This document shows positions 5,956 through 6,284 of a DNA stretch of 6,284 nt, in pieces. Numbering within the stretch: position 1 is the stretch's first letter; each line of letters begins with the position of its first letter. The position numbers were made by a program, and so were the translations under genes. Source of the DNA: Sulfurimonas sp. (GTDB lineage Bacteria > Campylobacterota > Campylobacteria > Campylobacterales > Sulfurimonadaceae). A model generated the notes under the pieces. That model was not told the DNA's origin. It saw only the letters and a program-made list of their open reading frames with translations, and made no database searches. The stretch covers positions 1 to 6,284 of the forward strand of contig JAGGWE010000153.1 of the NCBI GenBank assembly GCA_021157665.1, written 5' to 3'.

Positions 5956-6284
5956 ATGAACAATAAAGTAAACTATACATTAATTGGCTTATTAGTTTTT
6001 GTTGGTATAGGTTTGATTTTTGCCTTTACTTATTGGCTAGTAAAACCGACAGCAGAGCAAGAGGTAAGAAAGTACAATATTCATTTTGATGAATCTGTTC
6101 ATGGTTTAAATATGGATGCAGCAGTAAAATATAGAGGTATAAGTGTTGGTAAGGTTACAAAACTAAAAATAAACCCAAAAAACACAGAACAAGTAGAGGT
6201 TTTAATAACTATATTAAAAACAACACCTATTAAAGAGGATACTGTTGCTCAATTAACTGCACAGGGGATTACAGGTTTAAGTTA
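5956..6284 (+). CDS. mlaD: MlaD-like MCE-domain lipid transport protein (5' part, cut by the window edge)
   Basis: This frame is open to the last base with no stop. It encodes at least 109 residues, so the gene continues beyond the window. After a short polar start (MNNKVNY), residues about 8-30 form one hydrophobic segment. It would anchor the protein in the inner membrane with the rest in the periplasm. From about residue 40 an MCE domain begins: YNIHFDESVHGL, then VKYRGISVGKVTKLKI at 57-72, equivalent to the VxIxGVxVGxV strand pair of MlaD, and LTAQGITGLS at 100-109, equivalent to the TSGLLGE region. MlaD-type proteins form a hexameric ring on top of MlaE through which phospholipids pass. 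Position after mlaE-mlaF supports the assignment. Whether there is one MCE domain or a longer C-terminal helical needle cannot be seen. Confidence 0.88.
   Translation, partial: MNNKVNYTLIGLLVFVGIGLIFAFTYWLVKPTAEQEVRKYNIHFDESVHGLNMDAAVKYRGISVGKVTKLKINPKNTEQVEVLITILKTTPIKEDTVAQLTAQGITGLS

Overview
The window is AT-rich (lines I counted by hand range from about 12 % to 42 % GC). It is filled end to end with seven plus-strand genes, with no intergenic gap longer than 24 nt. Several features point to a member of the Campylobacterota (Epsilonproteobacteria): the order cheV-cheA-cheW, a CheA carrying a C-terminal receiver domain (CheAY), an MlaE permease with a fused N-terminal STAS domain, and strong A/T-ending codon use. 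The style is closest to an Arcobacter- or Sulfurimonas-like bacterium. That placement comes from memory of family layouts, not from a search.

Layout: (1) 1-252, the 3' end of a metallophosphoesterase gene resembling the lipid A enzyme LpxH. (2) 255-4064, the chemotaxis signalling core: cheV (CheW domain plus receiver), cheA (HPt, proline-rich linker, dimerisation, kinase, CheW-like and receiver domains) and cheW. (3) 4073-6284, the inner-membrane part of an Mla-type phospholipid transporter: a STAS-MlaE fusion permease, the MlaF ATPase, and the start of the membrane-anchored MCE protein MlaD, cut by the right edge.

How the genes work together: CheW and CheV couple membrane or soluble chemoreceptors to the CheA kinase. 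CheA would phosphorylate a CheY encoded elsewhere, and the receiver domains of CheV and CheA would tune or drain phosphate. The Mla genes encode an ABC machine that moves phospholipids between the two membranes; the fused STAS domain takes the place of the separate MlaB subunit. The junctions show 1-nt stop/start overlaps (TAATG), Shine-Dalgarno sequences inside the preceding gene or its stop codon, and no recognisable terminator. One polycistronic transcript running from the lipid A-type gene through chemotaxis into lipid transport is therefore plausible.

I do not see a new defence system, mobile element, CRISPR array, RNA gene or clearly undescribed system. The points worth a second look are the direct join between chemotaxis and lipid-transport genes, the cis-MlaB arrangement paired with a short MlaF, and the unusual CheA linker that has no recognisable P2 domain.
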